Assembly: GCF_003337235.1 (NCBI RefSeq)
Contig: NZ_QPJC01000002.1
Location: forward strand, 310,001-374,000
DNA length: 64,000 nucleotides
Reading direction: 5' to 3'
Origin: Halopolyspora algeriensis
Lineage (GTDB): Bacteria; Actinomycetota; Actinomycetes; Mycobacteriales; Pseudonocardiaceae
Shown: positions 9,293 to 20,011 of the stretch, piece by piece
Position numbering within the stretch: position 1 is the first letter of the stretch
Layout of the letters: each line of letters opens with the position of its first letter
Translations under genes and position numbers: made by a program
Notes under the pieces: generated by a model
Told to the model about the DNA's origin: nothing
What the model saw: only the letters and a program-made list of their open reading frames with translations
Databases searched by the model: none

Positions 9293-9886
9293 TCAGGGGC
9301 CGCGGTGGCGGCGGACGCTCTCCTCGACCAGATCGAGCACCGGCCCGAGGTCGTCGGCGGGGAGCCCCATGGCCAGGTGGGAGACGAGTCCTTCGAGAAC
9401 CAGTTCGAGGTAGGCGGTCAGGACATCGACGTCGACGTCATCGCGCAGATTGCCCGCACGCTCCTGCCACTTCAGGCGGGCTTTGGTGGCGTTGGTGAGC
9501 TGCTCGGAACGCTGTGCCCACCGCAGGCGGAAATCGGCATCGGTACGCAGCCGGCGAGACACCTCCAGCCTGGTTCCCAGCCAGTCGGCCTCGGGCATCT
9601 CGCCTCCGTCGCTGCCGGGATCGGCAAGGAGGTTGCGCATGACCTGGACCAGTCCTTGCTCGGCCACGACATCGGCCATCCGCCCGGCGTCGTCCTCGGC
9701 CAGAGCGAGAAACAGCGACTCCTTGTCCTTGAAATGATGGAAGATCGCGCCTCGGGACAGACCGGTGGTCTCTTCCAATCTGCGGACGGTGGCGCCCTCG
9801 TAGCCGTGGCGTGCGAAGCAGGCCCGCGCCCCGTCCAGGATCTGGCGACGCCTGGCTTGCAGATGGTCCGGACTTACGCGGGGCAT
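9293..9886 (-). CDS. acnR: TetR-family aconitase repressor AcnR
   Basis: This 197-residue TetR regulator begins MPRVSPDHLQARRRQILDG and has the helix-turn-helix LSRGAIFHHFKDKESLF, which closely matches the acnR gene (Rv1474c) next to acn in mycobacteria. In Corynebacterium glutamicum AcnR represses acn by binding CAGNAC-N4-GTACTG-type sites. Here acn lies about 6.4 kb away, but a matching site is present upstream of it (19145-19160) and a weaker one upstream of this gene (9952-9967). The ATG at 9886 is the family start; an extended frame to 10138 is not supported. Confidence 0.85.
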   Translation of the reverse strand: MPRVSPDHLQARRRQILDGARACFARHGYEGATVRRLEETTGLSRGAIFHHFKDKESLFLALAEDDAGRMADVVAEQGLVQVMRNLLADPGSDGGEMPEADWLGTRLEVSRRLRTDADFRLRWAQRSEQLTNATKARLKWQERAGNLRDDVDVDVLTAYLELVLEGLVSHLAMGLPADDLGPVLDLVEESVRRHRGP

Positions 9887-9951
9887 GCTCTGATCGTCCC
9901 AGGTCGACGGAGCTTCTGGCAATCCGTACGTACGTTTTGCTTGCTGCTCAC

Positions 9952-9967
9952 GCGGACCGCGGTCCTG
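9952..9967. promoter_or_regulatory. Candidate AcnR autoregulatory site
   Basis: The sequence GCGGACCGCGGTCCTG contains the perfect palindrome GGACCGCGGTCC. Its right half GTCCTG and 4-nt spacer match the site found upstream of acn; the left half differs from CAGNAC at two positions. It lies 66-81 bp upstream of the acnR start. Autoregulation is inferred. Confidence 0.35.
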
Positions 9968-10097
9968 TCGCTGCCGGGTACGGCATGGCCGGTGCAGGAG
10001 CATTGCTTTAGCAAACCAGCGCGGGCGGTACAAGAGGGTGCGGTCCTCGTCCCGTGCCGGTAGCGTCGATAACGGACAACGACAGGTGGTGATCCAC

Positions 10098-11336
10098 GTG
10101 ACCGTGTCGATCGACCCGAGTACCCACGATTTCCCCACGTCCCGTCTCCGTACCCGCGCAGAGGCCGAAGCCTACGTCGCCTCCGTGTGCTTCAAACACG
10201 GCCCGCCACGATTACTCGGTATCGAACTCGAGTGGACCGTGCACCATGCCGACAATCCCGGCAAACCCCTCGACGTCGAGGTGCTGACCGAAGCTCTCGG
10301 CGTGCATGCTCCCCCCTCCCTGGCCCCGCAGAGCCCGCACCGACCGTTGCCGAACGGCTCGGTGCTCACCATCGAGCCCGGTGGCCAGGTCGAGATCTCC
10401 AGCCCGCCACTGCGCTCCCTGTGCTCGCTGTTCGACGCGGTCGACGCCGATGCCACCTACGTTCGGGAGATGCTCGCCACCGCCGGTCTGATGCTCGGTG
10501 AGCAGGGCATCGACCCCTGGCGACATCCGCGGCGAGTCCTGCAGGTGCCGCGCTACGCGGCGATGGAGGCCGCCTTCGACCGCATCGGCCTCAACGGGCG
10601 ACTGATGATGTGCAGCACCGCCGGGATCCAGGTGTGCCTGGACATGGGCGAATCCCATCGGGTGGCGCTGCGCTGGGCGGCGCTGCACGCGCTGGGACCG
10701 GTGATGATGGCCACCTTCGCCAATTCGCCGACACTGTTCGCGCGCCGCACCGGGTGGGCCTCGACCCGAACGCGCGCGCTGCTGCGCACCGACCCCCCGC
10801 GGACCCGGCCGGGACCGATCACGGCCGACCCGGCAGCAGGCTGGGCCAAGCGGCTGCTGGACACGGCGCTGATGTGCCTGCGGCGCGATGGCGACGACTG
10901 GAGCGCGCCGAGCGGAATCAGCTTCGCCGAGTGGATCCAGGGCGCGCTGCCCGCACCGCCGACCCTGGAGGACCTGGACTACCACCTGACCACGGTGTTC
11001 CCCCCGGTGCGGCCGCGTGGCTACTTCGAGGTGCGCTACCTCGATGCTCAAGCGGGCCGGGACTGGATGCTGCCTGCCGCCGCGCTGATCGCGTTGCTGC
11101 GGGAGGAATCCACCGTGGACGAGGTGCTTCGGCTGACCTCGCCGACCACCGGTCGGTGGATTCACGCCGCCCGGCACGGTCTGGCGGACCCCGAGCTGGC
11201 CCGCAGCGCTCGGGCGGTCTTCGCGCTCGCGAGCCGGTGCCTGGACAAGCACTCCGATGCCCCGGAGGGGATGGCCGAGTGGCTGGACACGGCTGTCGAG
11301 CAGCGACTTCGTGCGGCACAGCACCGTCAGCGATGA
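10098..11336 (+). CDS. egtA: Ergothioneine biosynthesis glutamate-cysteine ligase EgtA
   Basis: The GTG at 10098 follows AGGTGGTGA and yields 412 residues. EgtA makes gamma-glutamylcysteine, the sulfur donor for ergothioneine. The GCS2-like core is visible in LLGIELEWTVH near residue 45, NGSVLTIEPGGQVEISSPP near residue 92, and MMCSTAGIQVCLDMG near residue 170. It is the first gene of an egtABCD cluster; egtB follows after 17 bp, and the order matches that of other actinomycetes. The gene diverges from acnR across a 211-bp control region. Confidence 0.93.
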   Translation: MTVSIDPSTHDFPTSRLRTRAEAEAYVASVCFKHGPPRLLGIELEWTVHHADNPGKPLDVEVLTEALGVHAPPSLAPQSPHRPLPNGSVLTIEPGGQVEISSPPLRSLCSLFDAVDADATYVREMLATAGLMLGEQGIDPWRHPRRVLQVPRYAAMEAAFDRIGLNGRLMMCSTAGIQVCLDMGESHRVALRWAALHALGPVMMATFANSPTLFARRTGWASTRTRALLRTDPPRTRPGPITADPAAGWAKRLLDTALMCLRRDGDDWSAPSGISFAEWIQGALPAPPTLEDLDYHLTTVFPPVRPRGYFEVRYLDAQAGRDWMLPAAALIALLREESTVDEVLRLTSPTTGRWIHAARHGLADPELARSARAVFALASRCLDKHSDAPEGMAEWLDTAVEQRLRAAQHRQR

Positions 11337-11353
11337 ACCGAAGGGAGATGCCG

Positions 11354-12706
11354 GTGGCAAGCGAGACGGTTCGCCCGGATCCGGCCGATCTGGGTATCGA
11401 GGCCCTCAGGACTCACGTGGCCGGTGAGATGCAGCGGACACGGGACCGCAGTATCACGTTGACCAGCGCTGTCGACGACGACGAGCTCGTCGAGCAGCAT
11501 TCGCCGCTGATGTCTCCCCTGGTGTGGGACCTGGCACACGTGGGCAGTCAAGAGGAGATCTGGCTGGTGCGTGATGTCGGTGGCCGGTCCGCGGTACGGC
11601 CGGACATCGACGATCTCTACGATGCGTTCCAGCACGCGCGAGCCGATCGCCCTTCGCTTCCGCTGCTGGGGCCGACCGAGGCCAGGCAGTACGTGACGAC
11701 GGTGCGGGACAAGGTCCTCGACCTGCTGGAACGGACTCCGCTGGAAGGGCGGCGCCTGGTCGAGCGGGCGTTCGCCTTCGGCATGATCGTGCAGCACGAA
11801 CAGCAGCACGACGAAACCATGCTGGCCACCCACCAGCTCCGCAGGGGAGCGCCCGTTCTCGACGACGTTCCCCCGCCCGCGGCGATGGAAGCGGACTCGC
11901 TGCCCGCGGAAGTGCTGGTACCGGGTGGCCCGTTCGTCATGGGAACCTCCACGGAACCGTGGGCGCTGGACAACGAACGCCCCGCCCACGAGGTGCATGT
12001 GGCGGACTTCTGCATCGACACCACTCCGGTCACCAACGGTCAGTTCCTGCGGTTCATCGACAGCGGCGGATACGACCAGCCACGGTGGTGGAGCGAGCAG
12101 GGCTGGCAGTACCGACAACATGCCCAGCTGCACGCCCCCTTGTTCTGGAGCAACGAGGACGGCACGTGGTGGCGGCGCCGCTTCGGCCGCGTGGAACCGG
12201 TGGCGCTGGACGAACCCGTGGTGCACGTGTGCTTCCACGAGGCCCAGGCCTATGCCAACTGGGCGGGCAAGCGCTTGCCCACCGAGCAGGAATGGGAGAA
12301 GGCCGCGCGGTTCGATCCGCACAGCGGTCGCTCACTGCGCTACCCCTGGGGTCAGGAGGATCCCCGGCCGGAGCAGGCCAATCTCGGTCAGCGGCACCTG
12401 CGGCCGGCGCCGGCCGGGGCCTATCCGGCCGGCGCGGCACCGTGCGGGGCACGGCAACTCCTCGGTGACGTCTGGGAGTGGACGGCCTCGGACTTCCTGC
12501 CGTATCCGGGCTTTGCGGCGTTCCCGTATCGGGAGTATTCCGAGGTGTTTTTCGGAACGGGGCACAAGGTGCTGCGCGGGGGCTCGTTCGGCACGGATGC
12601 CGCCGCATGCCGCGGTACCTTCCGCAACTGGGATTACCCGATCCGGCGTCAGATTTTCGCCGGGTTCCGCTGTGCCCGGACACCCGGCCGGGACGAGCTG
12701 AGCTGA
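11354..12706 (+). CDS. egtB: Ergothioneine biosynthesis sulfoxide synthase EgtB
   Basis: EgtB is the non-haem iron enzyme that joins gamma-glutamylcysteine to hercynine with O2. The N-terminal DinB-like domain carries DLAHVG and the iron-binding HX3HXE motif HEQQHDE near residue 140; the C-terminal part is an FGE-sulfatase fold (GGPFVMGTS, LLGDVWEWTASDF, VLRGGSF). I place the start at GTG 11354, 6 nt after AAGGGAG, giving 450 residues. ATGs at 11333, overlapping the egtA stop, and 11348 are alternatives. The second gene of the operon. Confidence 0.93.
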   Translation: MASETVRPDPADLGIEALRTHVAGEMQRTRDRSITLTSAVDDDELVEQHSPLMSPLVWDLAHVGSQEEIWLVRDVGGRSAVRPDIDDLYDAFQHARADRPSLPLLGPTEARQYVTTVRDKVLDLLERTPLEGRRLVERAFAFGMIVQHEQQHDETMLATHQLRRGAPVLDDVPPPAAMEADSLPAEVLVPGGPFVMGTSTEPWALDNERPAHEVHVADFCIDTTPVTNGQFLRFIDSGGYDQPRWWSEQGWQYRQHAQLHAPLFWSNEDGTWWRRRFGRVEPVALDEPVVHVCFHEAQAYANWAGKRLPTEQEWEKAARFDPHSGRSLRYPWGQEDPRPEQANLGQRHLRPAPAGAYPAGAAPCGARQLLGDVWEWTASDFLPYPGFAAFPYREYSEVFFGTGHKVLRGGSFGTDAAACRGTFRNWDYPIRRQIFAGFRCARTPGRDELS

Positions 12707-12716
12707 GCGGCAGCCG

Positions 12717-13505
12717 ATGTGTCGCCATGTGGGGTACCTGGGGCCACCCGTGTCCCTGGAGGAACTGTTGCTGCGACCGACGCATTCGCTGCGTGAGCAG
12801 ACCTGGGCGCCCAGCGACATGCGTTCGGGTGGAACGGTGAATGTGGACGGTTTCGGGGTCGGCTGGTATCCGGCCGGATCCGACGTGCCGACCCGGTACC
12901 GCGCCGCGGACCCGATGTGGACCGATGCGAGTTTCACCGCGCTGGCCTCCACGGTCTCGAGTCCGGCGATCGTGGGAGCGGTGCGATCGGCGATGGTCGG
13001 CACTCCGGTCGTGCCGACGGCCTGCGCGCCCTTCGGCGACGGGCACTGGTTGTTCAGTCACAACGGGCGCGTGTCCGGCTGGCCGGAGTCGCTGGCCTGC
13101 CTCGCCGAGAAACTCGATCCCGTGGATCTGATGACGCTGGATGCACCGGTGGATTCCGCCGTGGTGTGGGCCCTGCTGCGGCATCGCCTCCGCCGGGGGC
13201 AACCGGCGGAGGAGGCCGTCTGTGACGTACTTCTCGAGATCGTGGCAGCTGCCCCGGAATCGCGGATGAACCTGTTGCTGACCGACGGCACCGTGCTGAT
13301 CGCCACTACATGGACCCACTCGCTGTTCGTGCGGCGTGACCGCGGAGCCGTGACCGTGGCCTCGGAACCATTCGGGGACGGCACCTGTTCGCAAGATCCC
13401 GGAGAGGGTGGGGTCCGCTGGGAGGAAGTCCCGGATCACCACCTTCTCGTCGCCAACACCGACCACGTCGCCCTTACTGCACTACCGGAATCGGGAGCAT
13501 CATGA
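12717..13505 (+). CDS. egtC: Ergothioneine biosynthesis amidohydrolase EgtC
   Basis: The 262-residue protein starts MCRHVGYLG. After removal of Met, Cys2 is the N-terminal nucleophile of a class II glutamine-amidotransferase-like fold. EgtC removes the gamma-glutamyl group from the hercynyl-gamma-glutamylcysteine sulfoxide made by EgtB. Further conserved pieces are DGFGVGWY near residue 44 and HNGRVSGWP near residue 117. The stop overlaps the egtD start by four bases (ATGA), so the two are translationally coupled. Confidence 0.93.
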   Translation: MCRHVGYLGPPVSLEELLLRPTHSLREQTWAPSDMRSGGTVNVDGFGVGWYPAGSDVPTRYRAADPMWTDASFTALASTVSSPAIVGAVRSAMVGTPVVPTACAPFGDGHWLFSHNGRVSGWPESLACLAEKLDPVDLMTLDAPVDSAVVWALLRHRLRRGQPAEEAVCDVLLEIVAAAPESRMNLLLTDGTVLIATTWTHSLFVRRDRGAVTVASEPFGDGTCSQDPGEGGVRWEEVPDHHLLVANTDHVALTALPESGAS

Positions 13506-14473
13506 GTCGACCGGAACTGATCGTCGGATTCACCGAGGCCGAGGCGGCCCGCGCACTGCGCGCCGATGCCCACGCGGGATTGAGTGACACGCCGAAGTGG
13601 TTGTCCCCGAAATGGCTCTACGATGCCCGCGGCAGTGAGCTCTTCGAACGTATCACCGAGCTCGACGAGTACTATCCCACCCGCGCCGAGCACCGGATCC
13701 TGCAGCGCCGCGCGATGGAGATCGCCGAGATGACCGAGGTGGACACGCTCGTGGAGCTGGGATCGGGATCGTCGGACAAGACCAGGCTTCTGCTCGATGC
13801 CATGCGCAAGAACGAGACACTCGAGCAGTTCATCCCGCTGGACGTGTCCGCCTCGGCGCTGCGGGCCGCCACCGACGCGATCGCCGTCGACTACCCGGAG
13901 TTGACGGTGCGGGGTGTCGTCGGCGACTTCACCACCGGCCTGGCGAACCTGCCTGCCGGAAATGCCCGCATGGTGGCCTTTCTCGGAGGTACGATCGGCA
14001 ATCTGCTCCCCGCCGAACGTGCCGAGTTCCTCGCCGCCGTGCGCACGGCCCTGCACCCGGGGGAGTGGTTGTTGCTCGGCACCGACCTGGTCAAGGATCC
14101 GGACCGCCTGGTGCGTGCTTACGACGACGCCGTCGGGGTGACCGCCGAGTTCAACCGCAACGTGCTGCACGTGCTCAACCGCGAGTTGGGTGCGGACTTT
14201 CCGGTCGCCGAGTTCGAGCACGTGGCTCGCTGGAACCCCGAGCGGGAGTGGATGGAGATGCGGCTGCGTGCCACCCGCCCGATGCGAGTGTCGGTGCCGG
14301 AACTGGAGCTGGTGGTGGATTTCGCCGAGGGCGAGGAGATCGGCACCGAGATCTCGGCGAAGTTCCGGCTCGAGCGGGTTCGCGACGAACTCGACGCCGC
14401 CGGATTCGCCCTGCATCGGTGGTGGACCGACGAGGCGGGGGATTTCGCGGCCTCGCTGGCCTCGGTACGCTGA
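13502..14473 (+). CDS. egtD: L-histidine N-alpha-methyltransferase EgtD
   Basis: EgtD trimethylates histidine to hercynine, the first committed step of ergothioneine synthesis. The 323-residue protein has the family N-terminus (SPKWLYDARGSELFERITEL), the SAM-binding loop VELGSGSSDKT near residue 84, and the LGGTIGNLLPAE segment near residue 163. It is the last gene of the cluster; a palindromic hairpin lies about 25 bp after the stop. No egtE (PLP C-S lyase) follows, so that step must be encoded elsewhere or performed by another lyase. Confidence 0.94.
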   Translation: MSRPELIVGFTEAEAARALRADAHAGLSDTPKWLSPKWLYDARGSELFERITELDEYYPTRAEHRILQRRAMEIAEMTEVDTLVELGSGSSDKTRLLLDAMRKNETLEQFIPLDVSASALRAATDAIAVDYPELTVRGVVGDFTTGLANLPAGNARMVAFLGGTIGNLLPAERAEFLAAVRTALHPGEWLLLGTDLVKDPDRLVRAYDDAVGVTAEFNRNVLHVLNRELGADFPVAEFEHVARWNPEREWMEMRLRATRPMRVSVPELELVVDFAEGEEIGTEISAKFRLERVRDELDAAGFALHRWWTDEAGDFAASLASVR

Positions 14474-14790
14474 AGCCGCCTCGGAAGATCACCCGGTCGC
14501 CGGCGTGATGTGGCGCCGGCCGCCGCGTACGGCCGTGCGGCGGCCCGGCACTCGACTCACTCCGACAGCTGTACCGATAACCCGCACTTTCACTGTGGTC
14601 GGTCGCGCCTTTGCCACGAAAGCCGGGTCTCGGGTGCAGCGGGCCTCGATGCCTGGTATGCCGTGTTGCGGCGTCGGAATTCGCTGCTTTCGCGCGACGC
14701 GACGATGTCCGGGATGGACGGTGAGCGTTCACGTGCGAAGTAACGTGAGACCGACCGTGGAGACCGCGAACAGGGATCGGAGAATGAATC
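14474..14790. other. Intergenic region after egtD; hairpin, no gene seen
   Basis: A perfect 7-bp stem (14499-14505 with 14514-14520, GCCGGCG/CGCCGGC) could end egt transcription, although no T-run follows. The rest shows no coding frame with a ribosome-binding site. It presumably carries the promoter of the downstream HAD gene, but I see no clear -35/-10 pair. Confidence 0.4.
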
Positions 14791-15477
14791 GTGATGGCCG
14801 CAGACATCGAGTGGGTGGTCTTCGACCTCAACGGCACCGTCCTCGACCCCTCGGGGATCAGCGCGGAGCTGCCCGAACCCTTCGACACCGAATCGGTCGC
14901 GCTCGGCCTGCTCGACGAAGCGGTGCAGCAGGCGATGGTGGACACGGCAGTCGGGCAGTACCGCCCGTTCACGCAGTACCTTCGCGCGGCGTTGACCCGG
15001 CGGCTGCTGCTGGCCGGGATCGACACGGTGCAGCCGCACGTGGAGACCGCGCTGGATGCCGTCGGGCGGCTGCGAGCCTTCCCGGAGGTTCCGGCGGCCC
15101 TGGACGCTCTGCGCCGCGCCGGATTCCGAGTGGCGGCGATCACCAACAGCGTGACCGGGTCGGCCGAGGCGACGCTGGAGTCTGCGGGAATCGGGGACTA
15201 CTTCGAGAGCGTGGTCGGCAGTGACCAGGCGCGGGCGTACAAGCCGGCCGCGGTCGTCTACGAGACCGGCCTCGCCCGGATCGGTACCGAGCCGTCCCGC
15301 GCCTGCATGGTCGCCGCGCACGGATGGGACATGCACGGTGCGAAAGCCGCCGGGATGGTCACCGCATGGGTGAGGCGCAAAGAGGGGATGCTGCTGGACA
15401 CGGTCAATCCCCCGGACTTCTCCGGCGGTGATGTCGCCGAGGTCGGCGATCACCTCGCCGGGCACTCATCCGCATGA
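14791..15477 (+). CDS. HAD-superfamily hydrolase, haloacid-dehalogenase type II-like
   Basis: The 228-residue protein shows all four HAD motifs: VVFDLNGTVLD (motif I; the nucleophile Asp is followed by L-N rather than the usual D-x-D pair), AAITNS (motif II), Lys in RAYKPAAVVYE (motif III), and MVAAHGWDMHGAKAAG (motif IV region). The lack of the second Asp in motif I (D-L-N) resembles dehalogenases rather than phosphatases. GTG 14791 and ATG 14794 are adjacent starts after GGAG. The 3' end overlaps the opposing small gene by 12 bp. A substrate cannot be inferred. Confidence 0.85.
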   Translation: MMAADIEWVVFDLNGTVLDPSGISAELPEPFDTESVALGLLDEAVQQAMVDTAVGQYRPFTQYLRAALTRRLLLAGIDTVQPHVETALDAVGRLRAFPEVPAALDALRRAGFRVAAITNSVTGSAEATLESAGIGDYFESVVGSDQARAYKPAAVVYETGLARIGTEPSRACMVAAHGWDMHGAKAAGMVTAWVRRKEGMLLDTVNPPDFSGGDVAEVGDHLAGHSSA

Positions 15478-15705
15478 GTCCCCGGCTTCCACGGCGGGCC
15501 CGGTTCCTGCCGCCGAGTGCATCAGGCACGGCAGGCACGGCATCCCGTCCGGCCCCTGGGACACCTCGGCGACTTCGACGGGGATGTGCATGCCGCAGAA
15601 GGTGGTCCAGAACTCGTGTGTGGCGCCCGGAGCGGGGACGGAAGCCAGGTGGGCCTGCCGCCGCGTTTCCCCGACCACGCCGGAGGCGAACCGAACGGCC
15701 ACCAT
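15466..15705 (-). CDS. Small Cys-containing protein, second of a pair
   Basis: This 79-residue frame starts 5 nt after the stop of the zinc-finger gene, suggesting coupling because it lacks its own strong ribosome-binding site. Near its end it has CGMHIPVEVAEVSQGPDGMP followed by CLPC, so three closely grouped cysteines may bind a metal. The pairing of a zinc-finger protein with such a partner occurs in Pseudonocardiaceae as far as I recall. The 3' end runs 12 bp into the opposing HAD gene. Function unknown. Confidence 0.6.
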   Translation of the reverse strand: MVAVRFASGVVGETRRQAHLASVPAPGATHEFWTTFCGMHIPVEVAEVSQGPDGMPCLPCLMHSAAGTGPAVEAGDSCG

Positions 15706-15710
15706 GGTGC

Positions 15711-15932
15711 TCAAGCCGGGACACCGATGCGGCGCTTGGCGGCTTCCATGCATTCGCTGCAGGTGGGCCACAACCACGTGATCTCGGTGCGGACAGCGGC
15801 CTCGACGGAACGCTCGCACAGCGTGACGATCCGCTCTCCGGCCTCGTGCTTCTGTCCTGCGGGCAGGCGCCCGGCAATCGCGTGCCGCTGCTTCTCGGCG
15901 GGCTGCCAGTGATGCTTGAGTTCAGTTGTCAT
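15711..15932 (-). CDS. Small zinc-finger protein, 73 aa
   Basis: The ATG at 15932 follows a near-perfect GGAGGTG, 5 nt away. The protein starts MTTELKHHWQPAEKQRHA and has TLCERSV about 20 residues before CSEC, a Cys/His arrangement typical of the short zinc-finger proteins of Pseudonocardiaceae. It probably acts as a small regulator or adaptor. A CRP-like palindrome lies 64-79 bp upstream of the start. The downstream small gene appears to be coupled. Confidence 0.7.
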   Translation of the reverse strand: MTTELKHHWQPAEKQRHAIAGRLPAGQKHEAGERIVTLCERSVEAAVRTEITWLWPTCSECMEAAKRRIGVPA

Positions 15933-15995
15933 GATCACACCTCCGGGAAGAAGACGGAGACACCGGCACGGTGCGATGCACACCCCTGCGCTGAA

Positions 15996-16011
15996 TGTGA
16001 CTCATATCACT
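15996..16011. promoter_or_regulatory. CRP/GlxR-like operator
   Basis: TGTGACTCATATCACT matches TGTGA-N6-TCACA at nine of ten conserved positions. It lies in the promoter region of the leftward zinc-finger gene. Control by a cAMP-receptor-type regulator is inferred. Confidence 0.45.
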
Positions 16012-16188
16012 ATTGTGTGGCGTAGCCTTCTGTAACGCGCGCTGATTCCAGCCCCGGAAGGAGGAAATCTCCCGCTTGGAATCCGCGGCTCACGGTACCG
16101 GCGCCCGCTCATGGCCGGTGCACGGGCATCGCCGATGTCGCCCGAGGAACGGATCTGCGGTGACCTCCCCGGGGCTTGTGACAACAAC

Positions 16189-16219
16189 GGGGCCGCCACG
16201 GCGAGAGCGTGGCGGCCCC
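16189..16219 (-). terminator. acn terminator
   Basis: A perfect 12-bp stem, GGGGCCGCCACG with its complement, closes a 7-nt loop 21 bp beyond the acn stop. On the minus strand it is followed by GTTGTTGT, a weak T-rich tail, consistent with intrinsic termination. Confidence 0.75.
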
Positions 16220-16239
16220 GTTGCGTTCCGGCGGGTGGA

Positions 16240-19047
<2,808 letters not shown>

Positions 19048-19144
19048 GTTCAACTCCATCTCGCGACGGGCGCAAGTTCGGGAATGACAGCGAGTCTCGC
19101 GCACGTCGGCCGAGCGTGCGCGGGGACCCGAGTCTCACCGTAAA

Positions 19145-19160
19145 CAGTACGCTTGTCCTG
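19145..19160. promoter_or_regulatory. AcnR operator upstream of acn
   Basis: CAGTACGCTTGTCCTG fits CAGNAC-N4-GTNCTG exactly and differs from the published C. glutamicum AcnR consensus (CAGNAC-nnnc-GTACTG) at the spacer's last base and one half-site base. It lies about 100 bp before the acn start. Both ends of the circuit, repressor and site, are therefore in this window. Confidence 0.6.
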
Positions 19161-19329
19161 TATTTGCCCTCAAGGCAGGGTCGTCGAAGAAGCGCCCCGA
19201 CATCACCATGCGTGCAATCGCGCACTTTTTTCGCCGCAATCGGTGCGATGCGATCCGATACGGGCAACATGCCCGTCGGGCAGCAGGCGGATGATCGGTC
19301 TCGTTCCGGGGTTTCCCGCGGCTGCAGTG

Positions 19330-19343
19330 TGCAATATATTGCA
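19330..19343. promoter_or_regulatory. Palindromic GntR-type operator
   Basis: TGCAATATATTGCA is a perfect 14-bp palindrome and the only AT-rich patch in this region. It lies 21-34 bp before the GntR start codon and is ideally placed for autorepression. The link to this regulator is an inference from position and symmetry. Confidence 0.55.
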
Positions 19344-19363
19344 TTCCGGTTGGGAGGTGGAGC

Positions 19364-20011
19364 ATGGCGAAGCTCGGGCGGGCCGCACTGCCCAGAGTCA
19401 GTGCGGCCGAGCAGGTGTACCGGGTGTTGCGCGAGAAGATCGAGGACGGCTCACTCGCTCCGGGGGAGCACCTTGCCGACGGCGAACTGGCCGAGGAGCT
19501 CGGCGTGAGCCGGACACCGGTGCGGGAGGCGCTGCGCCGGCTGGTTGATCAGGGCGCGGTGGAGACGGTGCCCGGCAGGTACACCCGGGTCGCAGCGCTC
19601 GACGAGACCGAAGGAGCCAAGGTCTTTCCGCTGCACGCCCTGCTGTACGGCTTCGCCACGGAATCGGCGTTGGAGACCCTCGACAACACGGACCTGACGG
19701 AGATGACCGCGTACAACGAGCGCATGCGCATCGCCGTGGGAGAGGGCGACCTGGAGGCCGCCCGGGAGGCCGACCGGCAATGGCACGGTGTGGTCCTGCG
19801 CCGCGTGGACAATCCGTACCTGTCCTTGCTGCTGGACACTCTGTCTCTCCACTCACGACGGCTGGAAGCGCTGTACTTTCAGGACAGTCGGCGTGCGCGG
19901 GACTCCTACCGCCAGCATGCGGACATCATCGCCGCCCTCCGGCAGGGGGACCGGGCAGCGGCATGCGCGCTGGTCCGCGCCAACACGGGGCAGGGCCCGT
20001 GTCCGCGGTGA
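19364..20011 (+). CDS. GntR-family (FCD) transcriptional regulator
   Basis: The 215-residue protein has an N-terminal winged helix (HLADGELAEELGVSRTPVREALRRLVDQG, quoted here only as the region of residues 27-56) and a helical FCD effector domain with HALLYGF and RQWHGVVLRRVDNPYL. The ATG follows GGGAGGTGG. A perfect palindrome just upstream is the likely operator. The downstream EamA exporter gene overlaps its 3' end, so the regulator probably controls that exporter in response to a small carboxylate-like ligand. Confidence 0.88.
   Translation: MAKLGRAALPRVSAAEQVYRVLREKIEDGSLAPGEHLADGELAEELGVSRTPVREALRRLVDQGAVETVPGRYTRVAALDETEGAKVFPLHALLYGFATESALETLDNTDLTEMTAYNERMRIAVGEGDLEAAREADRQWHGVVLRRVDNPYLSLLLDTLSLHSRRLEALYFQDSRRARDSYRQHADIIAALRQGDRAAACALVRANTGQGPCPR

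Larger units (their letters stand above)
15933..16239. other. Control region between the zinc-finger gene and acn
   Basis: No gene is seen here. The stretch holds the ribosome-binding site and promoter of the leftward zinc-finger gene, a CRP-like site at 15996-16011 and the acn terminator hairpin at 16189-16219. It shows no good coding frame on either strand. Confidence 0.5.

Noticed and set aside
9925-9934. CGTACGTACG palindrome as the acnR operator
   Set aside because: It does not match the AcnR consensus; the GGACCGCGGTCC site nearby fits better.
10003-10014. TTGCT-TT-AGCAA inverted repeat as an egtA operator
   Set aside because: Short and without a known matching regulator; could be chance.
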